Shown: positions 50,552-59,784 of the stretch, one piece after another
How the letters are laid out: each line of letters opens with the position of its first letter
Position numbering within the stretch: position 1 is the stretch's first letter
Assembly (NCBI RefSeq): GCF_026157035.1
Contig: NZ_JANJZA010000001.1
Location: forward strand, 1,095,001-1,159,000
Direction of reading: 5' to 3'
Source: Sphingomicrobium nitratireducens
GTDB lineage: Bacteria; Pseudomonadota; Alphaproteobacteria; Sphingomonadales; Sphingomonadaceae
DNA length: 64,000 nt
Translations under genes and position numbers: made by a program
Notes under the pieces: model-generated
What the model saw: only the letters and a program-made list of their open reading frames with translations
Told to the model about the DNA's origin: nothing
Databases searched by the model: none

Positions 50552-51652
50552 TCAAACGTTGAATTTGAAGTGGAGGACGTCGCCGTCCTTCACGACATAG
50601 TCCTTGCCTTCCTGCCTGAGCTTGCCCGCGTCACGCGCCGCGGTCTCGCCGCCCAGTTCGACATAATCGTCGTAGGCGATCGTCTCGGCGCGGATGAAGC
50701 CGCGTTCGAAATCGGTATGGATCTCGCCTGCTGCGCGGGGCGCCTTCGATCCCTTTTCCACGGTCCAGGCACGCGCTTCCTTGGGGCCGACGGTGAAGAA
50801 GGTGATGAGGTGGAGGAGATCGTAGCCCGAGCGGATGACCCGCGCGAGCCCGGTCTCGTGGAGCCCCATCTCCTCGAGAAAGGCGATCCGCTCGTCCATG
50901 TCCATGCCCACGAGCTCACTCTCGATTGCGGCCGACACGATCACCGCGTTGGCGCCCTCGGCCTTGGCCTTCTCGAACACGGCGGCGCTATATTCGTTGC
51001 CTTCGGCAGCTTCGTCCTCGTTAACGTTGCAGACGTAGAGCACCGGCTTGGCGGTGATCAGCTGCGCCTGCGAGAACACGCGTGCCTCCTCGTCGTCCTT
51101 GGGCTCGACGAGGCGCGCAGGCTTGCCTTCGCGCAAGAGCTCCAGTGCCTGACCGAGCACGCTGGCGGCGATCTTGGCTTCCTTGTCTCCCTGCTGTCCG
51201 CGCTTGACGAGGTTGGGGACGCGCTTCTCGAGGCTTTCGAGATCGGAGAGGAGCAGTTCGGTTTCGACGACTTCCGCGTCGGCGATCGGGTTCACGTGAT
51301 TGTCGACGTGCTGAATGTCGTCATTCTCGAAGCAGCGCAGCACGTGGACGATCGCGTCGACCTCGCGGATGTTGCCGAGGAACTGGTTGCCGAGGCCCTC
51401 GCCCTTCGACGCGCCCTTCACGAGGCCGGCGATGTCGACGAAGGCGAGCTGGGTCGGGATGATCTTGGCGGACCCCGCGATCTTGGCGAGCGTGTCGAGG
51501 CGCGGATCGGGCACCGCGACCTGGCCCACATTGGGCTCGATCGTGCAGAAGGGGTAGTTGGCCGCCTGCGCCGCCTGCGTCTCGGTGAGCGCGTTGAACA
51601 GGGTGGACTTGCCGACGTTCGGCAGTCCGACGATACCGCATCTGAAACCCAT
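50552..51652 (-). CDS. ychF: Redox-regulated ATPase YchF (Obg family)
   Basis: 366 residues. G1 motif [12 protein letters not shown] (residues 6-17), Switch/NxxE-type [25 protein letters not shown]-favouring NVNE replacing NKxD, and a C-terminal TGS domain ([20 protein letters not shown]). It binds ATP and associates with the ribosome. Start MGFRCGIV fits family. Confidence 0.96.
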   Translation of the reverse strand: MGFRCGIVGLPNVGKSTLFNALTETQAAQAANYPFCTIEPNVGQVAVPDPRLDTLAKIAGSAKIIPTQLAFVDIAGLVKGASKGEGLGNQFLGNIREVDAIVHVLRCFENDDIQHVDNHVNPIADAEVVETELLLSDLESLEKRVPNLVKRGQQGDKEAKIAASVLGQALELLREGKPARLVEPKDDEEARVFSQAQLITAKPVLYVCNVNEDEAAEGNEYSAAVFEKAKAEGANAVIVSAAIESELVGMDMDERIAFLEEMGLHETGLARVIRSGYDLLHLITFFTVGPKEARAWTVEKGSKAPRAAGEIHTDFERGFIRAETIAYDDYVELGGETAARDAGKLRQEGKDYVVKDGDVLHFKFNV

Positions 51653-51785
51653 GAAACGAGGTCCTGGAAAGTAAGGGGAGGTTGCCGCTGCCCCTAGCCA
51701 AAAGCGGTGCGGAAATGAAGGGGCTACCGCAGCGGGCGTCCGTGTGGTTCATTGCGCCGGCGCAAGGACATCGGGAGCAGGCGGC

Positions 51786-54152
51786 ATGAAGCGATTGATC
51801 GGGACGGCGATGATGGGGGCAGCGCTGGTGCTGGCAACGCCCGCCGGGGCGCAGGACGCGCCGCTGATGACGCTTGCGAGCAAGGCCGACAGCAAGCTCC
51901 TGTTCCGTTTTCCGGCTCCTGGCGCGGATGGCGTGGTCGGGCGCTACATCTACGTCTCGCAGCTCGAAAGCGGGCTGGGCTCGGCGCAGATCGTCCTCGA
52001 CCGCGGGGTGACGAGCGACAGCCGCCTGCTGGTGCTGCGCAAGGTCGGCGACCGGCTCGTCGCCGAGGTGCAGAACAGCCGATTCATCGCCTCGCGCGGC
52101 AACGAGGACGAACAGCGCGCGATCGACCGCAGCTTCGCCAAGTCGGTGTTGTGGACGGGAAAGATCGACAAGGTGCGCGCCGACGGTGCGTTCGACATCG
52201 ACCTGTCCGCCTTCTTCCTGCGCGACGATTTCGGCATCGCCCGCACGCTGGGCGATGGCGGGGGCGGGGATTTCTCGCTCGACAAGGAGCGCAGCCTGGT
52301 CCTCGCCGACGAGGTCAGGATCTTCCCGAAGAACGCGGAAGTCTCGAGCCTGCTGACGGTCGTTTCGGACAAGCCCAAGCCAGAGATCGCCAACATCGCA
52401 CCCGATCACGGGACGCTTAGTTTTCGCCTGCGGCACAGCCTGATCGCGCTGCCCGAGCCCGGCTACCAGCCGCGCCTCGCGCCCTACGGCTACAGTTTCG
52501 GGACGCAGGTCGTCGACGCCTCCGCGCCGCTCGGCCAGCCGATGGTGCGCGACCTGATGATCCGCTTCCGCCTCGAGAAGGAAGAGCCGGGCGCGGCGCG
52601 CAGCCGGGTGAAGAAGCCGATCGTCTTCTACGTCGATCCGGCTGCCCCCGAAGGCGTGCGCCAGGCGCTGATCGAAGGCGTCGGCTGGTGGCGCGACGCG
52701 TTCGATGCGGCGGGGCTCATCGACGCGTTCCGGGTCGAGCTGCTGCCCGAGGGCGCCGACCCGCTCGACGTGCGCTACAACGTCGTCAACTGGGTCAACC
52801 GCGCGACGCGCGGCTGGTCCTATGGCGGGGTGGTGTTCGATCCGCGCACGGGCGAACTGGTGAAGGGACTCGTCCAGCTCGGCTCGCTGCGCGTGCGGCA
52901 GGACATCATGATCTTCCAGGCGCTGGTCGGCGCGGGGCTGACGGGGACGGGCGATCCCAACGATCCGATCGACGCCGCGCTCGCGCGCATCCGCCAACTG
53001 GGCGCACACGAGGTCGGCCACGCGCTCGGTTTTTCGCACAATTTCGCCGCCTCTACGCAGGAGCGCTACTCGGTGATGGACTATCCCGCGCCGCGCGTGA
53101 CGCTCACCGAGGACGGGGCCTTCTCGCTCGCCGACGCCTACGGCGTAGGGGTGGGGGCGTGGGACAAGTTCCTCGTCGACTATGCCTATGGCGCGCGCAC
53201 CGATGCCGAAGCGGCGCCCAAGGTCGCGGCAGCGCGCGCCGCGGGCCTGCGTTTCGTCGCCGATCCGGTGGCGCGCCCGCTCGGCGCGGCGCATCCCGAG
53301 GGCGGATTGTGGGACGACGGCGCCCAGCCGGTCGCCGAGCTGCAGCGCGTGCTCGCGGTGCGCGACGCGGCGGTCGACCGCTTCTCGATCGCGGCGGTGC
53401 CGGCCGGGGCGAGCCAGGCCGAATTGCGCCGCGCCTTCGTGCCGATCTGGCTCCTCCATCGCTACCAGGCCGAAGCCGCCGCCAAACAATTGGGCGGGGT
53501 GTATGTCCCGACCGCGTTGGCGGGCGAGGCGGCCCGCGCGCAGACCGTGGCCGGGGCGGCGCAGCACGAGGCGCTCGACGTCCTCCTCTCGGCGCTCACG
53601 CCCGAGCGGCTCGCGGTGCCCGCCGACGTGCTGCCCTATCTCTCGGCGAGCGAGGCGAGCTACGACCGCCAGCGCGCGATCGAGCTGATCGACACGGCCG
53701 GCGGGCCGGTGTTCGACCCGATGGCAGCCAGCGAAGTCGCGGCGATGGCGGTGATCGCGCCGCTACTTGCCCCCGACCGGCTCGACCGGATGGAAGCCCA
53801 GCATGCCGCCGATGCCAGCGTCCCTGCGCCGCTGGAAGTGGTCGACAGACTGATCGGTGCGGCCTTCACCGGCACGCGCGGCAATGCCGCGATGCGGCGC
53901 GTGGCGACCGTGGCGGTGCTCGCGCTGGCGAAGACGGCACGCGACCCTGCGCTCTCGCCGAGCATCGCAGTGGCAATCGACGACCGGATGCACGCGCTGG
54001 GTGCCTCGCTGGTCGGCAATGCCGGGTCGAGCGAGGCGGACAGCTGGGGCCGCGGACTGGGCGCGCTGCTACTCGACCGCGAGCGGATGGACGCGCGGCT
54101 GGCCATGCCGGGCGCGTTGCCCGACCTCCCGCCGGGTTCGCCGATCGGCTAG
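51786..54152 (+). CDS. Large secreted zinc metalloprotease (DUF4953/DUF5117 type)
   Basis: 788 residues. Signal peptide about 1-22. The central catalytic domain has HEVGHALGFSHNF (zinc site residues 408-418, HExxHxxGxxH) and a Met-turn-like YSVMDYPAP. The N-terminal DUF5117-like region includes YVSQLESGLGSAQIVLDRG; the C-terminus is DUF4953-like. Such zincins are periplasmic or secreted and common in sphingomonads; their substrates are unknown. GGGAG 8 bases before ATG 51786 sets the start. Shares CTAG with the first 2OG oxygenase. Confidence 0.88.
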   Translation: MKRLIGTAMMGAALVLATPAGAQDAPLMTLASKADSKLLFRFPAPGADGVVGRYIYVSQLESGLGSAQIVLDRGVTSDSRLLVLRKVGDRLVAEVQNSRFIASRGNEDEQRAIDRSFAKSVLWTGKIDKVRADGAFDIDLSAFFLRDDFGIARTLGDGGGGDFSLDKERSLVLADEVRIFPKNAEVSSLLTVVSDKPKPEIANIAPDHGTLSFRLRHSLIALPEPGYQPRLAPYGYSFGTQVVDASAPLGQPMVRDLMIRFRLEKEEPGAARSRVKKPIVFYVDPAAPEGVRQALIEGVGWWRDAFDAAGLIDAFRVELLPEGADPLDVRYNVVNWVNRATRGWSYGGVVFDPRTGELVKGLVQLGSLRVRQDIMIFQALVGAGLTGTGDPNDPIDAALARIRQLGAHEVGHALGFSHNFAASTQERYSVMDYPAPRVTLTEDGAFSLADAYGVGVGAWDKFLVDYAYGARTDAEAAPKVAAARAAGLRFVADPVARPLGAAHPEGGLWDDGAQPVAELQRVLAVRDAAVDRFSIAAVPAGASQAELRRAFVPIWLLHRYQAEAAAKQLGGVYVPTALAGEAARAQTVAGAAQHEALDVLLSALTPERLAVPADVLPYLSASEASYDRQRAIELIDTAGGPVFDPMAASEVAAMAVIAPLLAPDRLDRMEAQHAADASVPAPLEVVDRLIGAAFTGTRGNAAMRRVATVAVLALAKTARDPALSPSIAVAIDDRMHALGASLVGNAGSSEADSWGRGLGALLLDRERMDARLAMPGALPDLPPGSPIG

Positions 54153-54739
54153 GCGAAGTTGAAACTAACCGAGAGGCGCTCGCCCTTGCCGCGGTGGGGC
54201 AGCACCTCGTGGCGAAGGAAGCTTTCCCACAGGAGCAGGGTGCCGGGCTCGGGGGCGATGTCGATGAAGGGCCGCAGATGCTCGGGCGCGTGCTCGTTGC
54301 GGATGGGCGCGGCCATCATCATCGCCAGGCGCGGATCCTCGAAGCGGATCGCTCCCGCGCCGTCCGGAATCTCGACGTAGAACGTGCCCGACAGGATCGA
54401 ATGCGGATGGATATGCGCCGAATGCACCGCGCCCGGCTTCATCAGGTTGACCCATAGGCTGTCGATTTTCGGGCGCACGTCCCAGGCAAGCTCCTTGGCA
54501 AAGCCGCGCGCTTCCTTTTCGAGCAATTTCTTCAGGTCCGCGAAGACGGGGTCGCGCATCGGCAGGTCGTCGAGCGATGCGTAGCTCGTATAGCCCTTAT
54601 AGCCTTTTTCGCTGCTCCAGCGGCGTCCGGCGTTGTCGTCTTCGGCGAGCGTGCGGATCGAATAGGCAAGCTCGTCGAGCAGGTCGGGATCGTCGATGCG
54701 GCCCTCGTGGAGCGGCGAGGCGAACAATAGTCGGGTCAT
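54149..54739 (-). CDS. TIGR02466-type 2-oxoglutarate/Fe(II) oxygenase
   Basis: 196 residues. The jelly-roll metal site is AVHSAHIHPHSILSGTFYVEIP, a His-rich stretch where HxH replaces the usual HxD, and the distal His and 2OG Arg lie in LRHEVLPHRGKGERLSVSFNF. The DSBH fold with WVNLMKPGAVHS... and GTLLLWESFLRHE matches TIGR02466 (putative 2OG-Fe(II) oxygenases). Substrate unknown; some relatives hydroxylate peptides or small molecules. It is divergent from a second member of the same family (87 bases between starts). Confidence 0.82.
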   Translation of the reverse strand: MTRLLFASPLHEGRIDDPDLLDELAYSIRTLAEDDNAGRRWSSEKGYKGYTSYASLDDLPMRDPVFADLKKLLEKEARGFAKELAWDVRPKIDSLWVNLMKPGAVHSAHIHPHSILSGTFYVEIPDGAGAIRFEDPRLAMMMAAPIRNEHAPEHLRPFIDIAPEPGTLLLWESFLRHEVLPHRGKGERLSVSFNFA

Positions 54740-54826
54740 GCGCGCCCTTGCATCCCTTTTTGCCTTGCAACGTCAAGCCCTCGCCGCCGATAGTGGCGTG
54801 ACATTCTATCAGGGGGGCTTCGTTCA

Positions 54827-55591
54827 GTGGCACACGAGTTGAAGGCGTTGCAGATGCTGTTCCCGACGCCGGTCGCGGCGTTCGAGATCAAGGACTTCGA
54901 GCGGATCAACAAGCAGTTGCTCGAGGAGATCGAGGTGCGGCGCAAGGCGGAGGAGGGGATCACCCGCTCGAACCGCGCCGGCTGGCACTCGACTCTCGAT
55001 TTTTTCCAGCGCCCCGAGCCAGCGCACCGCGAACTTTCCCAGGCGATCCTGCAGGCGGTTGCCGCGCTGACCCGCCGCGTCGCGGGTCAGAAGGACATGC
55101 TCGCCAAGTTGAAGCTCGAGTGCGACGGCTGGGTCAACGTCAACCCGGCGGGCGGCTACAACATCCCGCACGACCATCCGGGCGCGTTCTGGTCGGGCGC
55201 CTATTACGTCAAGATTCCCGAAGCGCTGCAGAAGGACGAGAATCCTTCGGCGGGCGCGATCGAGTTCATCGACTGCCGCTCCGCGCCGACCGGGCAGGGG
55301 TTGGTGAAAGCCAAGCATTTCATGGGCTCGATCCCGATGAAGCCAACCGAGGGTACGCTCCTCGTTTTCCCGTCGACCCAGAAGCATTGGGTGCACCCCA
55401 ACAGCTCGGAAGAGGAGCGCGTGACGATCGCCTTCAACGCGAAGGTCGTCGTCAATCACGCCAAGATGCGCGCCGCGGCCGAAGAACAGCTTCGCGGCGG
55501 TTACGGCCAGGCCCAACTTCCGGGTGGCGACAAGAAACCCGCCGTCAGGAAGGTCGACGGCCGCAAGAAGGCACCCGCGAAGACCAAATAG
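54827..55591 (+). CDS. TIGR02466-type 2-oxoglutarate/Fe(II) oxygenase (second copy)
   Basis: 254 residues from GTG 54827, with AGGGGGGC about 10 bases upstream. Metal site in GGYNIPHDHPGAFWSGAYYVKIP and distal HWVHPNSSEEERVTIAFNAKV (His and Arg). It is the same family as the divergent 54149 gene but longer, with a 30-residue Lys-rich C-terminal tail (GGDKKPAVRKVDGRKKAPAKTK in parts) that may bind nucleic acid or a partner. Adjacent to pth on the other strand (stops abut at 55591/55592). Confidence 0.8.
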   Translation: MAHELKALQMLFPTPVAAFEIKDFERINKQLLEEIEVRRKAEEGITRSNRAGWHSTLDFFQRPEPAHRELSQAILQAVAALTRRVAGQKDMLAKLKLECDGWVNVNPAGGYNIPHDHPGAFWSGAYYVKIPEALQKDENPSAGAIEFIDCRSAPTGQGLVKAKHFMGSIPMKPTEGTLLVFPSTQKHWVHPNSSEEERVTIAFNAKVVVNHAKMRAAAEEQLRGGYGQAQLPGGDKKPAVRKVDGRKKAPAKTK

Positions 55592-56161
55592 TCAGTCCTG
55601 GCAACGCAGGGCGACGTCGTTCATGAAACGCGCGTCGTCGCCCTCGGCCAACCGGTCGGCTTCCGCACCGATCGCCGCGAGCATCCGGCCGAGCGCGTCG
55701 ATCTCGCTCTTGTGATAATTTCCGAGCACGTGGCCGGTGACGCGGTCCTTCGAGCCGGGATGGCCGATGCCGATGCGCACGCGGCGGAAATCCTTGCCGA
55801 GATGCTTGTCGATCGAGCGCAGGCCGTTATGGCCCGCCAGCCCGCCGCCCATGCGCACTTTGACCTTCATCGGGGTAAGGTCGAGCTCGTCGTGGAAGAC
55901 GGTGACGTCACCGAGGTCGAGCTTGTAGAAATCCAGCGCGGCGCGAACCGACCCGCCGCTTTCGTTCATGTAGGTTTGCGGTTTCAGGAGCACGATCTTG
56001 TCGCTCCCGATGCGCCCTTCGGCGGTCAGCCCCCGAAACTGCTTCTTCCACGGCGAAAAGCGATGGACCTCGGCGATCTCGTCGAGGGCCATGAACCCGA
56101 CATTGTGCCGGTGCGCCTGATATTTGTCGCCCGGATTGCCGAGCCCCACCCACAATTGCAT
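55592..56161 (-). CDS. pth: Peptidyl-tRNA hydrolase
   Basis: 189 residues. Family motifs: LWVGLGNPGDKYQAHRHNVGFMALDEIA (with catalytic His), LLKPQTYMNESGGSV, VFHDELDLTPMKVKVRMGGGLAGHNGLRSIDKHLG and RVRIGIGHPG. It releases peptidyl moieties from tRNA. AAGGAG 5 bases upstream fixes ATG 56161. It lies downstream of rplY in the usual rplY-pth order, but a terminator separates them. Confidence 0.95.
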   Translation of the reverse strand: MQLWVGLGNPGDKYQAHRHNVGFMALDEIAEVHRFSPWKKQFRGLTAEGRIGSDKIVLLKPQTYMNESGGSVRAALDFYKLDLGDVTVFHDELDLTPMKVKVRMGGGLAGHNGLRSIDKHLGKDFRRVRIGIGHPGSKDRVTGHVLGNYHKSEIDALGRMLAAIGAEADRLAEGDDARFMNDVALRCQD

Positions 56162-56184
56162 GGGCACTCCTTAGCCAAGAAAAA

Positions 56185-56217
56185 GGCCGCCGCCCACAGG
56201 GGCGACGGCCGTTTTTT
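56185..56217 (-). terminator. Intrinsic terminator of rplY
   Basis: GGCCGCCGCCC (56185-56195) and GGGCGACGGCC (56200-56210) pair at 10 of 11 positions around ACAG. An A-run precedes it and TTTTTT (56212-56217) follows, so it can act in both directions. It lies between rplY and pth, both minus strand. Confidence 0.75.
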
Positions 56218-56242
56218 CGTGAGTGCCGGATTGGCGGGAGGC

Positions 56243-56938
56243 TTATTCGCCGTCCTTGGCCTTGGCCTCGGCGTCGCCCTCGGCATCGCCTTCGGCTTCG
56301 TCGCCATCCTGCTCCATCGCGGGAACTTCGTCAGCCGCGACTTCTTCCTCTTCCTCTTCGCTCGACTTCATCGCCGACGGCGCCACGACGCCCGCGATCG
56401 TGAAGTCACGATCGTCGATCGCCGACTTCGAGCCTTCCGGCAGCTCGACCGCCGAGATGTGGACCGAATCGCCGATGTCGAGGCCGGCCAGGTCGATGAC
56501 GATCTGGTCGGGGATGTTGCTGGCGTCACAAATGAGCTCGAGCTCGTGACGAACGACGTTGAGCACGCCGCCGCGGGTGAGACCCGGCGACTTTTCTTCG
56601 CCCGTGAAGTGCACCGGGATGGCGACTTGGACGGTCGCATCCTTGGCAAGGCGGAAGAAGTCGACATGGACCGGACGGCTGGTGACCGGGTGGAACTGCA
56701 CGTCCTTGGGAAGGGTGCGGTGCTTGTCCTTGCCCACTTCCACCGACACGACGGTGTTCATGAAGTGGCCCGTCTGCAGCATCTTGACGAGGAGCTTCTC
56801 CTCGACGTGAACCGAAACCGGATCCTTCTTGTCGCCGTAGATCACGGCGGGCACCCGACCATCGCGGCGAAGTGCACGGGAGGCTCCCTTGCCAACCCCT
56901 TCGCGCGGCTCGGCGGGCAGCGTCAGCTGATCGCTCAT
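56243..56938 (-). CDS. rplY: 50S ribosomal protein L25 (long, Ctc type)
   Basis: 231 residues, the two-domain L25/CTC form. Start [26 protein letters not shown] (5S rRNA-binding N-domain), then [34 protein letters not shown] and a beta domain with [21 protein letters not shown] very acidic tail ([38 protein letters not shown] in parts) is longer than in most relatives. Start ATG 56938; longer frame upstream is spurious. Confidence 0.94.
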   Translation of the reverse strand: MSDQLTLPAEPREGVGKGASRALRRDGRVPAVIYGDKKDPVSVHVEEKLLVKMLQTGHFMNTVVSVEVGKDKHRTLPKDVQFHPVTSRPVHVDFFRLAKDATVQVAIPVHFTGEEKSPGLTRGGVLNVVRHELELICDASNIPDQIVIDLAGLDIGDSVHISAVELPEGSKSAIDDRDFTIAGVVAPSAMKSSEEEEEEVAADEVPAMEQDGDEAEGDAEGDAEAKAKDGE

Positions 56939-57086
56939 TTGCTTGTCTCCAAAAGATAATTTCGTTGTTCGACCGGTTCTCGCCACGCCTCCAGGGATGA
57001 CCATGGCGACGGTCGAAGCGCGCCTATAGGCAAGGGCGCCGCTTTGTGCAAGCGACGCCCTTCCTTTTTCGCGTATTCGCGGGGAC

Positions 57087-58001
57087 TTAGTGGACCCGCG
57101 TGACGGTCAGCCCTTCGGCCTTGAGCATGTCGATCACGCTGTTCTCGCCCGCGAAGTGGCCCGCGCCGACCGCGACGAGGATCGTGCCCGGCTGGGCAAG
57201 GCGCGCCTCGAGCTGGTCGGTCCAGTCGGCGTTGCGGCGCACCAGGAGCGCGTCGTACAGCTCCTCGGAACTGTCGAAGTCGTCGTTGAAGGTCTCCGCG
57301 ATCTTGGCGACGTCGCCCGCCACCCAGGCCGACTGCATCTTCTCCATCATGGTGCGATACTCCTCTTCGTCGGTGACGACGTCGGCAAGGAAGGCGCGCT
57401 GCGCTTCTTCGCTCAGCGTGTCCATGTAGCCGAGCTGCTTGCGCAGGCTTTCGAGTTCGCCGATCGGCTTGCCGGCCTCGACGAAAGCGCTGCGCAGCTT
57501 GTACTCAACCCCCGACTTGGGATCGAACCCGATCTTCTGGATCTGCAGCGAGGCGAGGGTGGTCGCGGCGAACCAGCTCTCCATCATGTTGTAGGCCTGT
57601 ATCGGCAGCCCGCTCTCGGCGACCATCGTGGTCAGCCGGTCGCGCTTGTCGGCGGGCACGCGCTCGAGCAGCGGGGCCTGGCCGGGAGTGAAGCCCATTT
57701 CCTGGAGCGTGGGCGCCACCGCGGCCGGGTTGTCGAGGTCGAGGTCGACCTCGATGACGAGTTCCTCGGCCTCGTCGATCGCCCGGCGGATGCGCGCATC
57801 CTGCCAGTCCAGGCCCTCGGGCAGCATGTGGAAGGTGCCGAGCAGGTAGATGGTGGTGTCCTCGTCGGCGAGTTTCCACATCGCGGGTCCGCTGGCGACG
57901 ACAGGGGCCTCGGCGGCCGCGGTGACGTCCATGCCGGTCTCGGCGGTGGCGCAGCCGCTCAGGGCGACGAAGGCGACCGAGGCTAGAAGGGTCTTGATCA
58001 T
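57087..58001 (-). CDS. TraB/GumN family lipoprotein
   Basis: 304 residues. Lipobox VALSGCA, Cys about residue 17. The TraB/GumN (ChaN-related) fold shows [29 protein letters not shown] and the final [24 protein letters not shown], the GTxH and GxxHxxG motifs thought to form a metal site. Relatives include the Tiki metalloprotease group, so periplasmic proteolysis is possible but unproven. It is followed by the small membrane/XRE operon 42 bases upstream, same strand. Confidence 0.82.
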   Translation of the reverse strand: MIKTLLASVAFVALSGCATAETGMDVTAAAEAPVVASGPAMWKLADEDTTIYLLGTFHMLPEGLDWQDARIRRAIDEAEELVIEVDLDLDNPAAVAPTLQEMGFTPGQAPLLERVPADKRDRLTTMVAESGLPIQAYNMMESWFAATTLASLQIQKIGFDPKSGVEYKLRSAFVEAGKPIGELESLRKQLGYMDTLSEEAQRAFLADVVTDEEEYRTMMEKMQSAWVAGDVAKIAETFNDDFDSSEELYDALLVRRNADWTDQLEARLAQPGTILVAVGAGHFAGENSVIDMLKAEGLTVTRVH

Positions 58002-58043
58002 GTCGGGTGGTTCCTTTTTTTACGAAGGGGTCTTGGTGGAATT

Positions 58044-58469
58044 TTATCGGGCGGCCAGCTTGCGCCAGCCATAGACGAGGACGGTGAAGACCAGCGTGGC
58101 GGCGTAGATCGCCCAGTGGTTGACCGCAGGCACGAGGCCCGCTTTCTCCAGCAGCCACCATGCCGGCAGGGCGGCGATGTAGAAATAGAGGCCGTAGAGG
58201 CTGGCCCACAGATTGTCGGCCGTCTCCAGTTCGTCGACGCTGCGGTAGAACCAGATCGACGTCACCACGAGGCCGACGACCCCGACAAGGACTGCGGCGA
58301 TCGCGAAGACGGGGCTGGTCAGGAGGTCGAGCCCGCCGCGTCCCGCGCCCACGCCGGTGGCGAATCCCGCGATCGAGCTGACCGCCATGGCGGCGAGGAT
58401 GGTCTTCCAAAAGCGGGCGCGGCGGGCCGCGAGGCGCTGTTCACCGGTCATGCTGTCATCATTGGTCAT
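58044..58469 (-). CDS. Polytopic membrane protein in XRE operon
   Basis: 141 residues with four predicted hydrophobic segments (about 22-40, 50-72, 88-105, 115-135; e.g. PVFAIAAVLVGVVGLVVTSIWF, ALPAWWLLEKAGL). A charged N-terminus MTNDDSMTGEQRLAARRARFW. No family is recognised with certainty. It overlaps the XRE regulator gene by 11 bases, so the two are co-translated; this pairing of a small HTH with a membrane protein suggests that the regulator controls it or senses through it. Confidence 0.7.
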   Translation of the reverse strand: MTNDDSMTGEQRLAARRARFWKTILAAMAVSSIAGFATGVGAGRGGLDLLTSPVFAIAAVLVGVVGLVVTSIWFYRSVDELETADNLWASLYGLYFYIAALPAWWLLEKAGLVPAVNHWAIYAATLVFTVLVYGWRKLAAR

Positions 58470-58650
58470 GGAAAATCTCTTCGATGGACTTTTCGAACAG
58501 GCGGGCGATCTTGAAGGCGAGGGGCAGCGAGGGATCGTGCTTTCCGGTCTCGATCGCGTTGACCGCCTGGCGCGAGACGTCGAGGCGGCCGGCCAGTTCG
58601 GCCTGGCTCCACCCGGCGATCGCACGCAGGACCCTGAGCTCGTTCTTCAT
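58459..58650 (-). CDS. Small XRE/Cro-type helix-turn-helix regulator
   Basis: 63 residues, almost entirely one Cro/C1-type HTH: NELRVLRAIAGWSQAELAGRLDVSRQAVNAIETGKHDPSLPLAFKIARLFEKSIEEIF. It is the YozG-like minimal type. Starts 4 bases after the 37-aa gene and overlaps the following membrane-protein gene. Three palindromes upstream of the operon (58797-58849) are probable binding sites, suggesting autoregulation. Confidence 0.88.
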   Translation of the reverse strand: MKNELRVLRAIAGWSQAELAGRLDVSRQAVNAIETGKHDPSLPLAFKIARLFEKSIEEIFHDQ

Positions 58651-58654
58651 CGGA

Positions 58655-58768
58655 TCAGAAAATCAGCTTGCCCAGCGCGTAGCCGATGGCGATGCCCGCG
58701 GCTCCAAAGAGCATGACGATGGCGACGAGCTTTGGCGAGTTGCGCTTCAGGCCGGTTTGCGAAGTCAT
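58655..58768 (-). CDS. 37-residue single-pass membrane protein
   Basis: Start ATG 58768, stop TGA at 58655-58657. Sequence MTSQTGLKRNSPKLVAIVM followed by LFGAAGIAIGYALGKLIF: a cationic N-terminus and one membrane segment with GxxxG-like spacing. It is first in the tiny operon before the XRE gene (4-base gap). AAAGGACG lies just upstream. No family recognised; a regulator peptide or subunit of the 58044 membrane protein is possible. Confidence 0.65.
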   Translation of the reverse strand: MTSQTGLKRNSPKLVAIVMLFGAAGIAIGYALGKLIF

Positions 58769-58783
58769 GTAATCACGTCCTTT

Positions 58784-58849
58784 TGTCAGGTAATGGTGAC
58801 ATATTGTCGCGATTCGCTGACAATGTCAACAACTCCTGACACAATGTCG
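58784..58849. promoter_or_regulatory. Three-site operator array upstream of the XRE operon
   Basis: TGACA-TAT-TGTCG (58797-58809), TGACA-A-TGTCA (58818-58828) and TGACA-CAA-TGTCG (58837-58849) lie 21 and 19 bases apart, about two DNA turns, with another half site TGTCA at 58784-58788. Sites 1 and 3 are followed by CGAT. The array lies between the divergent 37-aa gene and glyQ and probably binds the XRE regulator encoded in the operon. Confidence 0.6.
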
Positions 58850-58926
58850 CGATAACCTTCCATTTCGTCTCGATTTCAAGGGTTTCTTGACCGGGGGCGC
58901 ATGCGTGGGCAAAGCGCATCCCCATC

Positions 58927-59784
58927 ATGCTGAGTTTCCAAGACCTGATCCTGACGCTGCACGCCTATTGGGGCGAACAGGGATGCGCGATCCTCCAACC
59001 CTACGACATGGAGATGGGCGCGGGGACGTTCCACCCGGCAACCGTGCTGCGCGCGCTGGGCCCCGACCCGTGGCGCGCCGCCTACGTCCAGCCGTGCCGC
59101 CGCCCGACCGACGGGCGCTATGGCGAAAACCCCAACCGCCTCGGCCATTATTACCAGTACCAGGTGATGCTCAAGCCGAGCCCGGAAAACCTCCAGGACC
59201 TTTATCTCGGGAGCCTCGCCCAGATCGGGATCGACCCGCTCAAGCACGACATCCGCTTCGTCGAGGACGATTGGGAAAGCCCGACGCTGGGCGCCTGGGG
59301 GCTCGGCTGGGAAGTGTGGTGTGACGGGATGGAAGTGACCCAGTTCACCTATTTCCAGCAGGTCGGCGGGTTCGACTGCAAGCCGGTCGCGGGCGAACTG
59401 ACCTACGGGCTCGAACGCCTCGCCATGTATATCCAGGGCGTCGACAACGTGTTCGACCTCCAGTTCAACAATCACGGCATGACCTACCGCGACGTCTTCC
59501 TCGAGAACGAGAAGCAGATGTCGAAATGGCATTTCGAAGTGGCTGACACGGATAGCCTGTTCGACGCGTTCAAGAAGGCCGCCGCGGAGGCCGAGAACAG
59601 CCTCGAGCACGGCGTCCCGATCGCGGCCTACGAGCAGGCGATCAAGGCCAGCCACATCTTCAACACGCTGCAGGCGCGCGGCGTCATCTCGGTGGCCGAG
59701 CGCCAGGCCTATATCGGCCGCGTGCGCGACCTCGCCAAGGGCGCCTGCGCGGCGTGGATCGAGCATATGGGGTATGACACGTGA
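58927..59784 (+). CDS. glyQ: Glycyl-tRNA synthetase alpha subunit
   Basis: 285 residues. GlyQ hallmarks: [75 protein letters not shown], and [13 protein letters not shown]. Catalytic subunit of the alpha2beta2 bacterial enzyme. Overlaps glyS by 4 bases (GTGA). Confidence 0.97.
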   Translation: MLSFQDLILTLHAYWGEQGCAILQPYDMEMGAGTFHPATVLRALGPDPWRAAYVQPCRRPTDGRYGENPNRLGHYYQYQVMLKPSPENLQDLYLGSLAQIGIDPLKHDIRFVEDDWESPTLGAWGLGWEVWCDGMEVTQFTYFQQVGGFDCKPVAGELTYGLERLAMYIQGVDNVFDLQFNNHGMTYRDVFLENEKQMSKWHFEVADTDSLFDAFKKAAAEAENSLEHGVPIAAYEQAIKASHIFNTLQARGVISVAERQAYIGRVRDLAKGACAAWIEHMGYDT

